Shown: positions 23,237-33,396 of the stretch, piece after piece | Layout of the letters: each line of letters starts with the position of its first letter | Position numbering within the stretch: position 1 is the stretch's first letter | Assembly: GCA_023512835.1 (NCBI GenBank) | Contig: JAKCVP010000402.1 | Coordinates: forward strand, 403,290 to 467,289 | Length of the DNA: 64,000 nt | Reading direction: 5' to 3' | Origin: Taxillus chinensis | Taxonomy: Eukaryota > Streptophyta > Magnoliopsida > Santalales > Loranthaceae | The notes under the pieces: generated by a model | What the model saw: only the letters and a program-made list of their open reading frames with translations | What the model was told of the DNA's origin: nothing | Databases searched by the model: none | Translations under genes and position numbers: made by a program

Positions 23237-24333
23237 GATGCGGGAGCTGTTGCTTGTTTATGCGGGAAGGATTCTGCGGCGTTAAGTGTTGACCAGCGCG
23301 ATCCTTGCAAGGACCAAGCAGTGATCCCTGCCCGTCGCGCGGCTGATCTTTGAGGGTCTTATGCGAATGGACAAAATCCGATCAAAGTGTTTCACGTGTG
23401 CGTCTGAGAAAGCGGGACCCTTGTGGGGGAGGCCTGTACAAGTGGATGGCCGGAAGCAGGAGGGGAAGCGGGTGTCTCTTGCGGCTCTGTGCGAAGATCG
23501 GCTGTTTGGCTAGCGAGTGCTCCTGAGCCGCGAGATGCAGAAGGGACCGATATCGTGGCCGGCGATGCAGGGGAGAACTGACGTTTATCAGGTTCCAGAC
23601 AGGGATCCAAGGTTCGCGCGGAGTGGTTGAGATTCATGGCCAGGAAGCGGGCTGTCAGAGTATCTGGGCGCGGCGCTGGGCAAGATGCAGAGCCATTGGT
23701 GCTGCTGCGTAGCGATTGGTCGCATGTCGGAGCCCCAGGGCGCTTACAGGCGGAGGAGGAGACATGACCGCAGATTGGACTCCGAGTCTGCCAATCGTCG
23801 TGCAGTCGGACCACGCATGTACAATTCAGGGGTGACGGGCTGCAGATGCGGACAATGAAGTGGAAAGAGAAAGAAAGGACTCGGGACTGGACAGGCGGCG
23901 TCGAAGAAGAGGACAACAATCGCTGTGCCGCAGCGATACCTGACCGAGCACACCGACCCCTTCGTGCCCTTGCTCTTACGAGTTGACACAAAACGTGGGG
24001 CTGCTCTTGCCGTTGCGGGACGCCGCTTCCGCTGCTCTCCTCCACTTCCTTCAGTCGCGTAAGCTCGCCGAGCTCCAAGGTTCATCTGCTGGCGCCTTCC
24101 TTCTTGCTTCTCCATGCCTTGCGTGCTTTGTTCCCTTGCTGCAGACGTGGCGTTGGCCTGACCTGACAGACGCCACCTTCGCTGTTAGCAGCGCCGAAAC
24201 CCGCAGCACTCCTCCTCCCTCTCTATGGTTTTGGCTGCTGCCACATCCCCTCTTCGCTGTGCGACTGCAATGTTGCGTCGCGCTGATCCGACATTGGTCA
24301 ACTCGAAACTTTACCTGTTGTTGCCGTTGTGCT
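23237..24333. promoter_or_regulatory. noxR upstream region
   Basis: About 1.1 kb separates the noxR start from the end of the copper-chaperone gene; both are on the minus strand, so most of this is noxR promoter. The sequence is purine-rich on the plus strand around 23,850-24,100, and a CACGTG E-box occurs near 23,393. The open frames here are low complexity and unconvincing. Confidence 0.5.
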
Positions 24334-25171
24334 TCATATCATGCCCCGTCCACGTTGCTCGATTCTTTCTTCCCATACAGTCTTGCCTGAGCACGAGCAT
24401 ACTGTCTTATCATTGTCCCAGACTCCTGCGCTCCGTGCAATGACGCCCACAAGAGTGTCTGGATCCTGTTTGTTAAAGTGTCCGTTCTGCGCCTTCGATA
24501 CCACGATACTCCTTCCGATCATTTCCCAAATTTGAATTGGTTTGTCGAGGAACACCGATCCTACGCCACCTTTGCTGACCTCGAGCGTGCCCAGAATGCC
24601 CTTCACTGGTCTCTTCTCTTCTTGAGCTTGTATCGAATCCCAGATGTTGCCGGTCGATTCAGGTCCTTTTGAGATATCGCCCGCTTCTCTGATCGTGGCG
24701 TGATAGAAGCCAGGCGACAGTCCCCGTATGCTAACATCTATCAGGGTCATGCTGGGTGCAACCTGCACCATGCGGATGAGTCCCTTGACGTAATCTGGAA
24801 CACTTGCATGAGTCTCGAGAATGCACACAGCGGCACCTAGAGCCCGAAAGCGTCAGTGGACATTATCTAAGTCGCGGGCTGGTGATCTGACTGTCTGCCT
24901 TGCCACTACCGCGAAGAATAGCGTCTCTGCCCGTATCTTGTAGGGCTTTGACAATAGCTGAAGGGGCTATTGTACCCTCGACCGTCACAAGCTGCGTCTT
25001 GAGATCTGCTGAGACTTTGCTGATGCCCGGCAAACCATACAGCGTTTTAGAAACATCCTGGATGCAAGAGTCGCAGCTGAGGGGCACGTTGAAGATGGTC
25101 TACCATGGACGGTTACTCGGAGGATAGATAGGTAAGCACGAGATGCGTACCTCGAACGAAGGGATAGTCAT
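24334..25171 (-). CDS. ccs1: Copper chaperone for superoxide dismutase
   Basis: Three exons (25171-25151, 25099-24892, 24836-24334) encode about 243 residues. Domain 1 has the heavy-metal site VPLSCDSCIQ (CxxC). Domain 2 is the SOD-like dimerisation region, with GLIRMVQVAP, LSPGFYHATIREAGD and GILGTLEV. Domain 3 has the VCSCSGKTVWEER CxC segment that transfers copper and forms the disulfide in Sod1. The first exon of seven residues (MTIPSFE) joins TIFNV in phase 0. Intron 2 has a GTCAGA donor and CTAG acceptor and restores DSAAVCILETHA. Length and domain order are normal for fungal Ccs1. Confidence 0.93.
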
Positions 25172-25605
25172 GATGCACACTTGTTCTCATGCCAAAGACG
25201 TTGTGTCTGGTGGTCTCCTATCTCAATTGAAGAGCAGACGAGCACGTTTGTAAGCGCTGTGGCTGCATAGAAGCTTGCGGGGTGGGATGACGAACGGCCG
25301 AAACGTGCCATGATTCCATGCTGGGGGTCCTCCACGGACTCCTCGGTCGGCGGCCGAACTTTTGATATTCCATGCTCGATCATCGACTGCATCAAGAATA
25401 ACCATCGTGACCATCAATCCACCATTGCACGCCGAATACAATCGGTTCAAGCTTGCAGTGCATGCATACCGCGCCACTGACCCACTGTTTCGCCGACTGA
25501 AGTGCCAGCATCGTCACCGCAGGCTGAGCACGCTCGTCAACTTTACTCCTTCCTCCCTACTCCTCCCCGTCCATTCCCTTCGCACCGCACCGGAAAACTC
25601 ACACC
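25172..25605. promoter_or_regulatory. Divergent promoter, ccs1 and uL13m gene
   Basis: About 430 bases separate the divergent start codons. The side next to the ribosomal-protein gene is pyrimidine-rich from about 25,540. Confidence 0.55.
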
Positions 25606-26130
25606 ATGTCCCAGATCATTGGACGGACTCGCCTAGCCTACGCCCGCGCCTGGCATCAGGTCGACATGGGCGCAAACAAACGACCCTTAGGCCGCATAGC
25701 CTCGCGCATAGCCCTGACACTGATGGGCAAGCACAAGCCAATCTACTCGCCTGCGACTGATTGCGGCGACTACGTAGTCGCCGTCGGCTGCCACGACCTA
25801 CACGTTACGGGCAAGAAACGCACGCAAAAACTCTACTACACACACACTACGCGTCCGGGCTCGCTTAAATCCATGTCGCTGCAGCGGCTGCAGGAGAAAT
25901 GGGGTGGTGGTGAGATTTTACGGCGTGCGGTGCGCGGAATGCTACCCAAGAACAAATTGCGCGACAGACGGATGGCCCGGCTGAAGACTTTTGAGGGGCT
26001 GGAGCATCCGTATAAGCAGAATCTGTTGAGGCTAGAGGAGGATGACGGGGTGAGGGAGATTGCCGCGCTGACGGAGGGCGTGAGCGGCGTCAAGATCAAT
26101 GAGACGGCGCAGGCTGAGGCTAGGGCTTAG
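25606..26130 (+). CDS. mrpl23: Mitochondrial large-subunit ribosomal protein uL13m
   Basis: A single exon of 174 residues. The RAWHQVDMGANKRPLGRIAS start and LMGKHKPIYSP motif, then HTTRPGSLKSM and the RAVRGMLPKNKLRDRRMARL block, are the uL13 signature. The short N-terminus before the core (MSQIIGRTRLAYA) may act as the mitochondrial address. The protein is part of the 54S mitochondrial ribosomal subunit. It is convergent with the urate oxidase gene, about 210 bases away. Confidence 0.95.
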   Translation: MSQIIGRTRLAYARAWHQVDMGANKRPLGRIASRIALTLMGKHKPIYSPATDCGDYVVAVGCHDLHVTGKKRTQKLYYTHTTRPGSLKSMSLQRLQEKWGGGEILRRAVRGMLPKNKLRDRRMARLKTFEGLEHPYKQNLLRLEEDDGVREIAALTEGVSGVKINETAQAEARA

Positions 26131-26342
26131 AAAAGCGAAAGACAAGAGAATAAATCTACGTGTGTCAAGACGAATGGGATTGCACAGCGAGGCGTTGCTG
26201 GATGGGATTTCGGTGACATTTGTTTTGTATTATATTGTACTATCTGGAGAGAACAAAAAACGCCTTGCTGTATGCATGCTGAATACCATCTCTATCAACC
26301 TAGGGAATGCTTTGCTGAGCATTGAATGGAGAAATGCACTTT

Positions 26343-27374
26343 CTAAGAGCGTGTAACCTTGCAGTTGATTAGGCCGTTCGGGTCGGACTGGGGCGCATAC
26401 ACTTCAGCATCGGCGCCAGTGTTCTTGAGTCCATCAAACCAACTCAAGTCTGCAAGGGAGAAAACGGTCAGTATTCCCGCACACTCATCAGCAAATGGGG
26501 GAAAGCAACGCAAACTTACTAATTTCAAAGTAGTGCTTGTTCGGCAGGGTGTACTCAACCTCCTCCACATTAGGCACCTCCTTCAAGATTTCATCGGCCA
26601 TGAGGAACATGGTATTCTGCACGCTGGGACTCTCCTCGAGCGCAAAGCGCTCCAGCGTAATACGACGAGCAGTATCAAACGCGCCGTCGAATTCCTTTGC
26701 CTCGGCGGCCTTTTTCACGGCATCGACGCTCGCGTACTGCTTCCACACCCACTGCGCATCGACCTCTGTGCTCAGAATCCGATCCTTGGTCTCGGGCAGG
26801 ATGGTGTACGCGTCCGTCGTGTCGTAGCCGTAGAACGCCGAGCCCGTGCTCTTCAGCACCAGCAGCCCCTTCATGGCTGACGAAATGGTGAAGCTGAGCG
26901 TTGGGTGGCGGCGGGCGACCACCTCCGTGACGCGCGTGTCGTTGCCGTCGCGCTGGAAGGAATGGGGGTGTGGTTTGCCCTCGACAGTCATGCGTGTCCA
27001 GCGGTGTTGCACGACGGTGATGCGCGCGACGTGAATGTGCGCGTAGCGCGAGAGGAAGTGGTTGGCCAGGTTCGCCGCGTACAGTTCTGGCGGGAAGATG
27101 GGCGTCTGCTTCGCTACGATGTAGGCGGTCTGCTTCTGGGTGTCTGTGGGCACGATGACGGAGTTGTCTGCCTTGGTGTATCTGCCTCGTGGGTTAGCTG
27201 GGGTTCCGAGGGGTGACGGGCAAACGTGGTGTGAGCATACGAGGTCTCAATGTCGCCCTCTAGCATGCTTGTGACGGTGTACTCTGCGACATCCTGCGTG
27301 CCGTCGGAGTTGCGAATGACCTTGAAGAGGCGGACATTGTCCTTGCCGTACTTTGCGTAGCTGACGCGAGACAT
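26343..27374 (-). CDS. uaZ: Urate oxidase (uricase)
   Basis: Three exons (27374-27241, 27181-26520, 26449-26343) encode about 300 residues. The start MSRVSYAKYGKDNVRLFKV, the IVPTDTQKQTAY active-site segment, the HSFQRDG segment, and LKNTGADAEVYAPQSDPNG are diagnostic. The enzyme oxidises uric acid to 5-hydroxyisourate in purine catabolism, usually in peroxisomes. Both introns fit the phases. The C-terminus reads NCKVTRS and stops. The SKL-type peroxisome signal expected at the end of fungal uricases is absent in this model, which appears about six residues shorter there than typical family members. Confidence 0.95.
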
Positions 27375-27905
27375 TTCGTAGCTGTCAATGGTATGTATGT
27401 TGGGTCAATGCTTTGACGAACAGGCGATTACAGCAGGTGGGGTGGTGGGGAGTCAGTCAGAGTAGAGAAGCAATTGGATCGCGAGGCACGGCGTGTAGGT
27501 AGTCAATCCCTCGACGATCAAGTGAGATGCACAACAGATATATAATCACAGCATGGCACTTGGGATCTCTTCACTGCGGCATTCACAAAGCATCCATGGC
27601 CTGTCTAGAGTCACCGTATCTCTGCGCTGCGCGTGCACGAGGTTGCTGGATCCGCCCGGCTGGCGATGGAGGTCGGCCATCTCCGACGCCCTCTTGTCTG
27701 GCCACGACCATCTCCTTCTCTGCGCCGCCTTCAGGTTCACGTAACCGCTCACGCCATCTCCAGGGACCTCACGCTATAGATGGAACCAGGGTCTTGTACG
27801 ACATGCAGTGGTGTGACCTGCAAGTGGCCTGAGGGGAAATAGAATCCCCTGTCCACCAAGATTTCCCTCGCGGCACTCGCTGTCTGCCCACTGGCGCTGT
27901 CAGGC
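27375..27905. promoter_or_regulatory. Urate oxidase upstream region
   Basis: About 530 bases upstream of the urate oxidase start and downstream of a small secreted protein gene on the same strand. It holds no convincing coding sequence. Confidence 0.5.
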
Positions 27906-28306
27906 TCACGCCGAGAACGTCGAAGCCGCTGTCGGCGCAGCTCGCTTCGACAGAGGATCTTCAGGAATAACGCTGCAGTACCCGCCGTATAGATCGGCCT
28001 GCAGCTTGCAGTACACCACCTTGTCAGCGGTGTTGATGAAGCAGGCATTGCCAAACACGCATGGTTCGTCGCATGGCAAGGTAAGCTTCATGCCAGAGGC
28101 ACGGTCTTTTGCTGTGCAGAATCCGTGGCCATGAGGGGCCTGAAACATACAAGTCAGTACAGGCTATTGTGCAGGAGGACTTTTAGTGGGCCATATGTAC
28201 CTTGGGCTGGGGGGGAACAGCAGCCGACGGGGGGCGGCGTGGGGGGGATCTCAGCGTTGATGGCGCTAGCGCCAAAACCAAGGATGGCGAACACTGTGAA
28301 TCGCAT
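27906..28306 (-). CDS. Small secreted cysteine-rich protein, exon join uncertain
   Basis: The start at 28306 gives a clear signal peptide, MRFTVFAILGFGASAINA, followed by a Pro-rich stretch. A downstream exon (28139-27906, 78 codons) after a good CTGAC branch site and TTTCAG acceptor encodes a Cys-rich domain (HGHGFC, LPCDEPCVFGNACF, VVYCK, GYCSV) with six cysteines. The best-looking donor (AAG|GTACAT at 28200) gives a one-base phase mismatch. An in-frame join exists from a weak donor at 28228 (GTCGGC), giving 103 residues and dropping a CC pair. The exon-1 tail is rich in C homopolymers, so a one-base error or mutation is also possible. No family was recognised. Confidence 0.5.
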
Positions 28307-29044
28307 GTTGCAGGATGCTAGAGTATCGCATCGACGATGGGTATGTTGCGGTGACTTCAGCGACTTGTTCAGGCCCCAGCATGATTGAGCCCGCAATTTA
28401 TACAAATATACCTGCGTCGGAGTAATGGTGCAGGTTACTTCAGTATGATACTCGTCGATATTGCACGCGCAGCTTGCAGGGCTTCAGACAATTTGATCAA
28501 GACGGCGCTGATTTGCTGCGGAAGCCATCTTGTATCAGAGCTTGCAGCTGCTTTCTCCGACTTCAGTCTCGAGCTGTGGTGTATCGAGGCTACTTCAAAG
28601 GTCTGTTGACCTGGCGTGTTTGGACCTTGCTGCTTGTGCACCTCCGCGGGCTGTGGTGTGCTCCAAGTCAGCCGCAACGTCTACTACTTCTCTTACAGCT
28701 CTACAACCAAGTCTACCACCAATGCGACATCATGCAATCATCAGAAGATGACAGTTCTCTCTTCAATACTCCTGCACAGGCAACATGCAAGTTCTTTGTG
28801 ATGCAACGACTGGCTCAGGCCCGCTTACTGGTCCCACCTCTCGTCATCGTGCGTATTGACAGACTTGGTCAGGCCATAAGCGAGCAGACTCCCAAGTGAC
28901 GTGGACTACTGATGAGACTTATTTAGCCAGGAAACTCGGCGTAGCCGGATTGGTCAGCCCCAGTGCGGAAGATCTTACAGATCGCTTGCACTCCAGACAC
29001 AACCCCACTCGTTAAAATCGTAGAGCAGCAACGCTGGCACCAGC
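28307..29044. other. Intergenic region with a possible coding relic
   Basis: About 740 bases upstream of both the small secreted protein gene (minus) and the isochorismatase-like gene (plus). One frame at 28,613-28,801 on the plus strand contains a Cys-rich stretch (GPCCLCTSAGCG) followed by a Tyr/Thr/Ser-rich segment with N-glycosylation-like sites, reminiscent of secreted proteins. It has no start signal or exon structure that I can support. Confidence 0.35.
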
Positions 29045-29704
29045 ATGATAAAGTCCCCATATACAACTCCTACGGCACTCCTACTGATCGATGTCCAAAG
29101 AGGATTCGATCATGCCACTCACTGGGGAGGCCCTCGCAACAACCCGGCCTTCGAGAGGAACGTCACCTCCATCCTCGGATCCTTCCGTCAATTGAAGCTT
29201 CAAACCCCAGACGCACCAGTCCATGTAGTTCACATCCATCATCACTCAACGCAGCCTGGATCCATGCTGCACCCATCAGCGACAATCTCCGTGGCTGGTG
29301 AAATCCACCTTGCTGTGGACCCTCAGCCCTTTGCGAAGCCGCTAGCCGGTGAAGCTGTCTTCATCAAGTCTGTAAATTCGTGTTTCATCGGAACCAGGCT
29401 CGAAGAGTATCTTCGTAAAAACGCAATCAAACAGCTGGTCATTGTTGGTCTGACCACTGATCATTGTGTAAGCACAACCACGCGCATGGCGGCAAACTTG
29501 AAGGTCCTTGGCGATGACGGTGGCATTGACGGAAGCGGCGAGGGTCATGGCATATTGCTCATTGAGGACGCCGTGGCGACTTTCGGCAAAGGCGAGTTTG
29601 AAGCCGACGTACTGCATCGAGCACACCTAACAAGCCTTAATGACGAATTCTGTCACGTAGTAAAGACAGAGGAAATACTGTCAGTCATGGTCAATGCTGC
29701 GTGA
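29045..29704 (+). CDS. Isochorismatase-like cysteine hydrolase
   Basis: A single exon of 219 residues. The three expected catalytic residues of the family are visible: Asp in ALLLIDVQRGF near residue 16, Lys in AVFIKSVNSCF near residue 104, and Cys in GLTTDHCVSTTTR near residue 138. A cis-peptide-type VIVGLTTDHCV context is conserved. Relatives include isochorismatase, nicotinamidase and ureidoacrylate hydrolases; the substrate cannot be inferred. The stop lies about 35 bases before the end of the convergent F-box gene. Confidence 0.92.
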   Translation: MIKSPYTTPTALLLIDVQRGFDHATHWGGPRNNPAFERNVTSILGSFRQLKLQTPDAPVHVVHIHHHSTQPGSMLHPSATISVAGEIHLAVDPQPFAKPLAGEAVFIKSVNSCFIGTRLEEYLRKNAIKQLVIVGLTTDHCVSTTTRMAANLKVLGDDGGIDGSGEGHGILLIEDAVATFGKGEFEADVLHRAHLTSLNDEFCHVVKTEEILSVMVNAA

Positions 29705-29740
29705 GGAGCTGCTCGCGCGCTCGCGATCGAAGAGGTCAAT

Positions 29741-31535
29741 TCAGTCCGACTCGCCCTCGAATTCTGGGACGTCAGGGTCGCGAAGAGGAATATAGTCAAG
29801 TCGGCCGCCAACCTTGTCATACAATGCTTGTCGAATCGTGTTGATTTCGCTCTCGTCGATCAAGGTGTCCGGATTCGCGACATCAACGGCGATAAAAAAG
29901 CCTTCCTGAGAAGGGCGGAGGGCCTCGACGAGCGATCTCAGGCCTTCAGCAGTGAAGCCAGTCAGACCTGCGAATGTTATAGTCCGTAAGTGTGGGAGCT
30001 CGGCTATGGCTAGTAGCACAGCATCTGTCAAGCCGAATCCTCCAATGTATACTTCTTCCAACTGCTTCAGCGATGCGAATAGCCGGTCCATTGCCTCATC
30101 TCCAAACATATCCGCGACACCTCGAAGTTTCAGCTTGCGTAGCTCGTAAAGCTCGCCGAGTGATGCAACGAGCCCGTCAATGTCATCTCGGAAGCAATCC
30201 TCGCCTTCGCCTTTCAGATCCAGTGTTTGAAGTGTATGCTGGTTCGAGAGGGCGAGATGGAACTCCTTGTGGTCCCTCACGTTGTACAAAGCATTTCGTC
30301 CGTCCAAGTGCAACTCTAACAGATGTGTGTCCTGATTGAGCAGTAACGGCATGAGCAAACTAGGCGCCGCTTTGAACTCAGTCAACGTGATCGCCGAAAG
30401 ATTCGTCAAGCTGCCGAACCATTCAAGCATATCATTGTGTACGCTCTTGTGAGTACTTTCAAGGTCGGCTGATGCGAAAATCTCCAGCGACAGCTTCTCG
30501 AGAGCGCGACACTCCTTCAAGTGAGACAAACCTTCGACCGTGCCGGGTTCAAAGACGGCCGCCAAATCTTTCAGAGATTCGTTGTGACGGCGCAGTGCCT
30601 GGCAAGTTTCGGGCCCGATTCCCTTTCCGCTGATGGTTTCAAGAGAACGAAGCGACTGCTCCGGAAGGTTCAGCAAAAAAGCGCCCAGGTGTTGATCGTA
30701 TCTGTCATCATGCCAGTGATGCATGCTCAAAGCGTTGAACTTCGGGCAGTTGTCTCGGATCCCATCCCTGACCACCTGACTGCCTAGGATGTCACCAGAC
30801 CAGAGGAATAGTTGCTGGAGCTCAGGCAGTTTGTGCTGCCATCTTTGGAAAGCATCGCTTGAGAATTCGCCGGATACTTCCTGCAGCCCATCGTTGTGGC
30901 TGATTACTGCATCTGCAAGACTCTCTACAATCGGCTGAATGTCAAGTCTCATCCTCTTTTGCTTCTTGCCTCCTCTGGTGAAAGTATACTCAATTTGTTT
31001 GTGGAACTGCTGCATGCTGCCGGCGAAAAACTGACTGCATGCTGTTAAGATGTATCGCATCAAGGCTGTCTAACTGTCACAATAGATGCCAGCGAGATCC
31101 AGACAGACAGAAGGTCACTCACATCTCACTCTTTCCTCTTGCAAACCTGTCGTCTTCAAGCAGAAACCTAAGATCCCGCAAATCCAGGGCGCGGAGATAG
31201 CGACAATACGGGAAGATGGTCTCGCCAAAAGTCGAGAGCACGACTGAGCGCCACATGATAGCCCATTTGTGAACCAGTAGTGTTTGCTGAGAGACGGAGA
31301 AGCCATCTGCTTCCTCGTCGTTCACAGGGGACTGAAAATGGTTCCTATCGCTGGTCAGCTAGTGCAAGACCAACGCGGATCCCGGTTTATCGCACCTATA
31401 CAATAGGCCAAGCGCAAGCGTCGCAAAGCGTCTGCTGGCAACAGCGCAGCTGTAGAGGCTGTCTTGATCACCTCGGTCTGATAGTTCCCGGCATATCATG
31501 TCCAAGATCTCGTTGGGCAGGTGTGCGACCACCAT
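29741..31535 (-). CDS. F-box and leucine-rich-repeat-like protein
   Basis: Three exons (31535-31396, 31344-31130, 31065-29741) encode about 559 residues. The N-terminus MVVAHLPNEILDMICREL is a typical F-box, continuing to FATLALGLLYRNHFQ across intron 1. The rest contains irregular leucine-rich segments (HTLQTLDLKGEGED, ELRKLKLRGVADMFG, QLEEVYIGGFGLTD, HLRTITFAGLTG). Such proteins normally serve as substrate adaptors of SCF ubiquitin ligases. Intron 2 uses donor GTGAGA (31129) and acceptor GACAG, chosen because it keeps the frame; a nearby GTGAGT does not. The targets are unknown. Confidence 0.82.
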
Positions 31536-31862
31536 GTTGACTTCATCAAGATCCAAGCTGAAGCAATTATGTACAAATAGCGTTCTCGAAGCAATCAACC
31601 TCACATGGGTGACAAGTGCATGACCGTTGTTGGTGGAGGAAGTAAGCTTCAATGTTACTACAACAACGCGTCGACTGCCACCATGACGCGCCAAGACCCA
31701 ACCTCTGGCATCACGCTTGACTCGACATCTTAACGATCCGTCCTCTATCTTACAACACTTTCGTCGGACTCTGCGCTTGATGAAATACGGCTGTCGACCA
31801 CGCGTGTATTCACATTTAGGACCCTCCAGGACTGGGGCGTCGTCTTGCCTCAAGCAAGCACA
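31536..31862. promoter_or_regulatory. Divergent promoter, F-box gene and rad9
   Basis: About 330 bases lie between the divergent start codons and must hold both promoters. Confidence 0.55.
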
Positions 31863-33389
31863 ATGGCGACACTTGACTTTACTGTCTCGCCCACTGCTTG
31901 TGCTCGACTACATGACGTCCTGACTTGTTTGTCGAGATTCGACGAGAATGTGAAGATCGAGGCTCAGTCGCGCTGTTTAGTCCTGACAGCCCTGAACTCT
32001 TCCAAGACCGCTCACGTCGCCTTTTCCTTGGATCCCCAGAAGTTCTTCGAGAAATTTGACTTTGACTACACTGGTGGTGATAGCTATGCTTTTCAGATGC
32101 TTAATAGGGTATGATAGGCATGCTTCGCTTGAATGGCCAACTACTGACATCTGACCATGCTCTTCTTGTCATCTTTAGGGCCAGACTAGTAGACTCGAAA
32201 GGTGGACACAGCACCCTTGAGAGATGCGAGGTGAGCCTACAGGACGATCCGGACCGAGCAGAGTGTCGACTCGTCATCAAAATGCTCTGCAGCAACGGTG
32301 AGACTTGCGTACATTCAAGCACTATGTTGCCTACATGCTCACACTATTAGGCATCACCAAAACATACAAGCTTACTTATGAGCCCATCAAGATGCTGCAC
32401 GCCATGTTTTCAAGCAACCAAGTGACAAGCCGCTGGCGCATGCAGTCTAAGTGGCTCAAAGAGTACCTTGATCTCTTCGCTCCGAAGACAGAACTGTTGG
32501 ATATCTCGTCCAATGACGACGAGAAGCTTGTGCTGGTGAGCTACACAGAAAAGATCACCAATGGCCGCGAAATCCTCAAGCAACCTCTGGAGACGACCGT
32601 CAGGATTAACTTTGAGGACTTCGAAATGATAGAGACCGACAGTGACGTTCACGTCAAAATCAGTGTCAAGGACTTCAGGAATATGGTACTACATGCTGAC
32701 ACGCTTCGAACCAACGTCACAGCCCTGTACTCTGCGCCGGGTCGGCCTCTCCAATTCTCTTACAACGGTGAAGGCATTAGGTCGGAGTTTACGCTGATGA
32801 CCATGGGTGCCGGTCGTACATCATTGGCACCAACTGGCTCGCGCGCTGCCACTCGGGAGCCCAGCGCAAGAGGTTCACAGGCCTCATCGTTACGAGGTAG
32901 ACACCCGGAGAATGTCATGCCGCCTCCCATTCAAGCACAAGCTTTGAATCGTCAGGCAACGCAAAGCGAGTCGAAGACTCCCACTCAGCTGGGCTCAAGG
33001 ATGAACGGGTCTGCTTTTAGACCTACACCAGCTGCGGACGAGGATGATGAGCCGATGTTCGTACCTGAGAACGACGATGATGCACAGTGGGCGCCTCAAG
33101 AAGACGAACAGGACATGCTGGGATGGGATGCCAGTGGTCATAATGTGGGTGTTGTCCCTTGGTCGAACTGGATGAATGCTCATAATCAACTGCAGGATGC
33201 ACAAAATCGCGGTACCTTCAGAAGCGTCCAGTCTCGGACGCCTTTGCCGGACAGTGGGTTCGATAGGAGTGCGGTCCAAAATGACGACGCCTTGGAGCCG
33301 ACGCAAAGAGCATCCGAGGTCGGTCGTCTCCTTCACCAGTGTGCCACCCTAGCTGACTATTTGTACAGGTGCGAGGGCTCTTTGACTGA
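31863..33389 (+). CDS. rad9: DNA damage checkpoint clamp subunit Rad9
   Basis: Four exons are proposed: 31863-32108, 32159-32297, 32351-33318 and 33369-33389, about 457 residues. The N-terminal PCNA-like region begins MATLDFTVSPTACARLHDVL. Exon 2 carries ALLVIFRARL and LERCEVSL, and exon 3 GITKTYKLTYEP. The tail (residues ~290-457) is acidic and Ser/Pro-rich. The last 21-nt exon gives the conserved ending EVRGLFD after the motif PTQRASE. Rad9 forms the 9-1-1 clamp with Hus1 and Rad1 and recruits checkpoint kinases. Intron 1 is abnormal: it has a GTATGA donor and a CTGAC branch site, but the position that must be the acceptor to keep the homologous frame reads AT (32157-32158), not AG. Introns 2 and 3 are canonical. 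The gene ends 7 bases from the convergent ats1 stop. Confidence 0.88.
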
Positions 33390-33396
33390 GATCCAG

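Noticed and set aside
23392..24115. Long minus-strand open frames of 123 and 228 codons upstream of noxR
   Set aside because: They overlap in different frames, are low complexity and Arg/Ser-rich, and show no family resemblance; the region is better read as noxR promoter.
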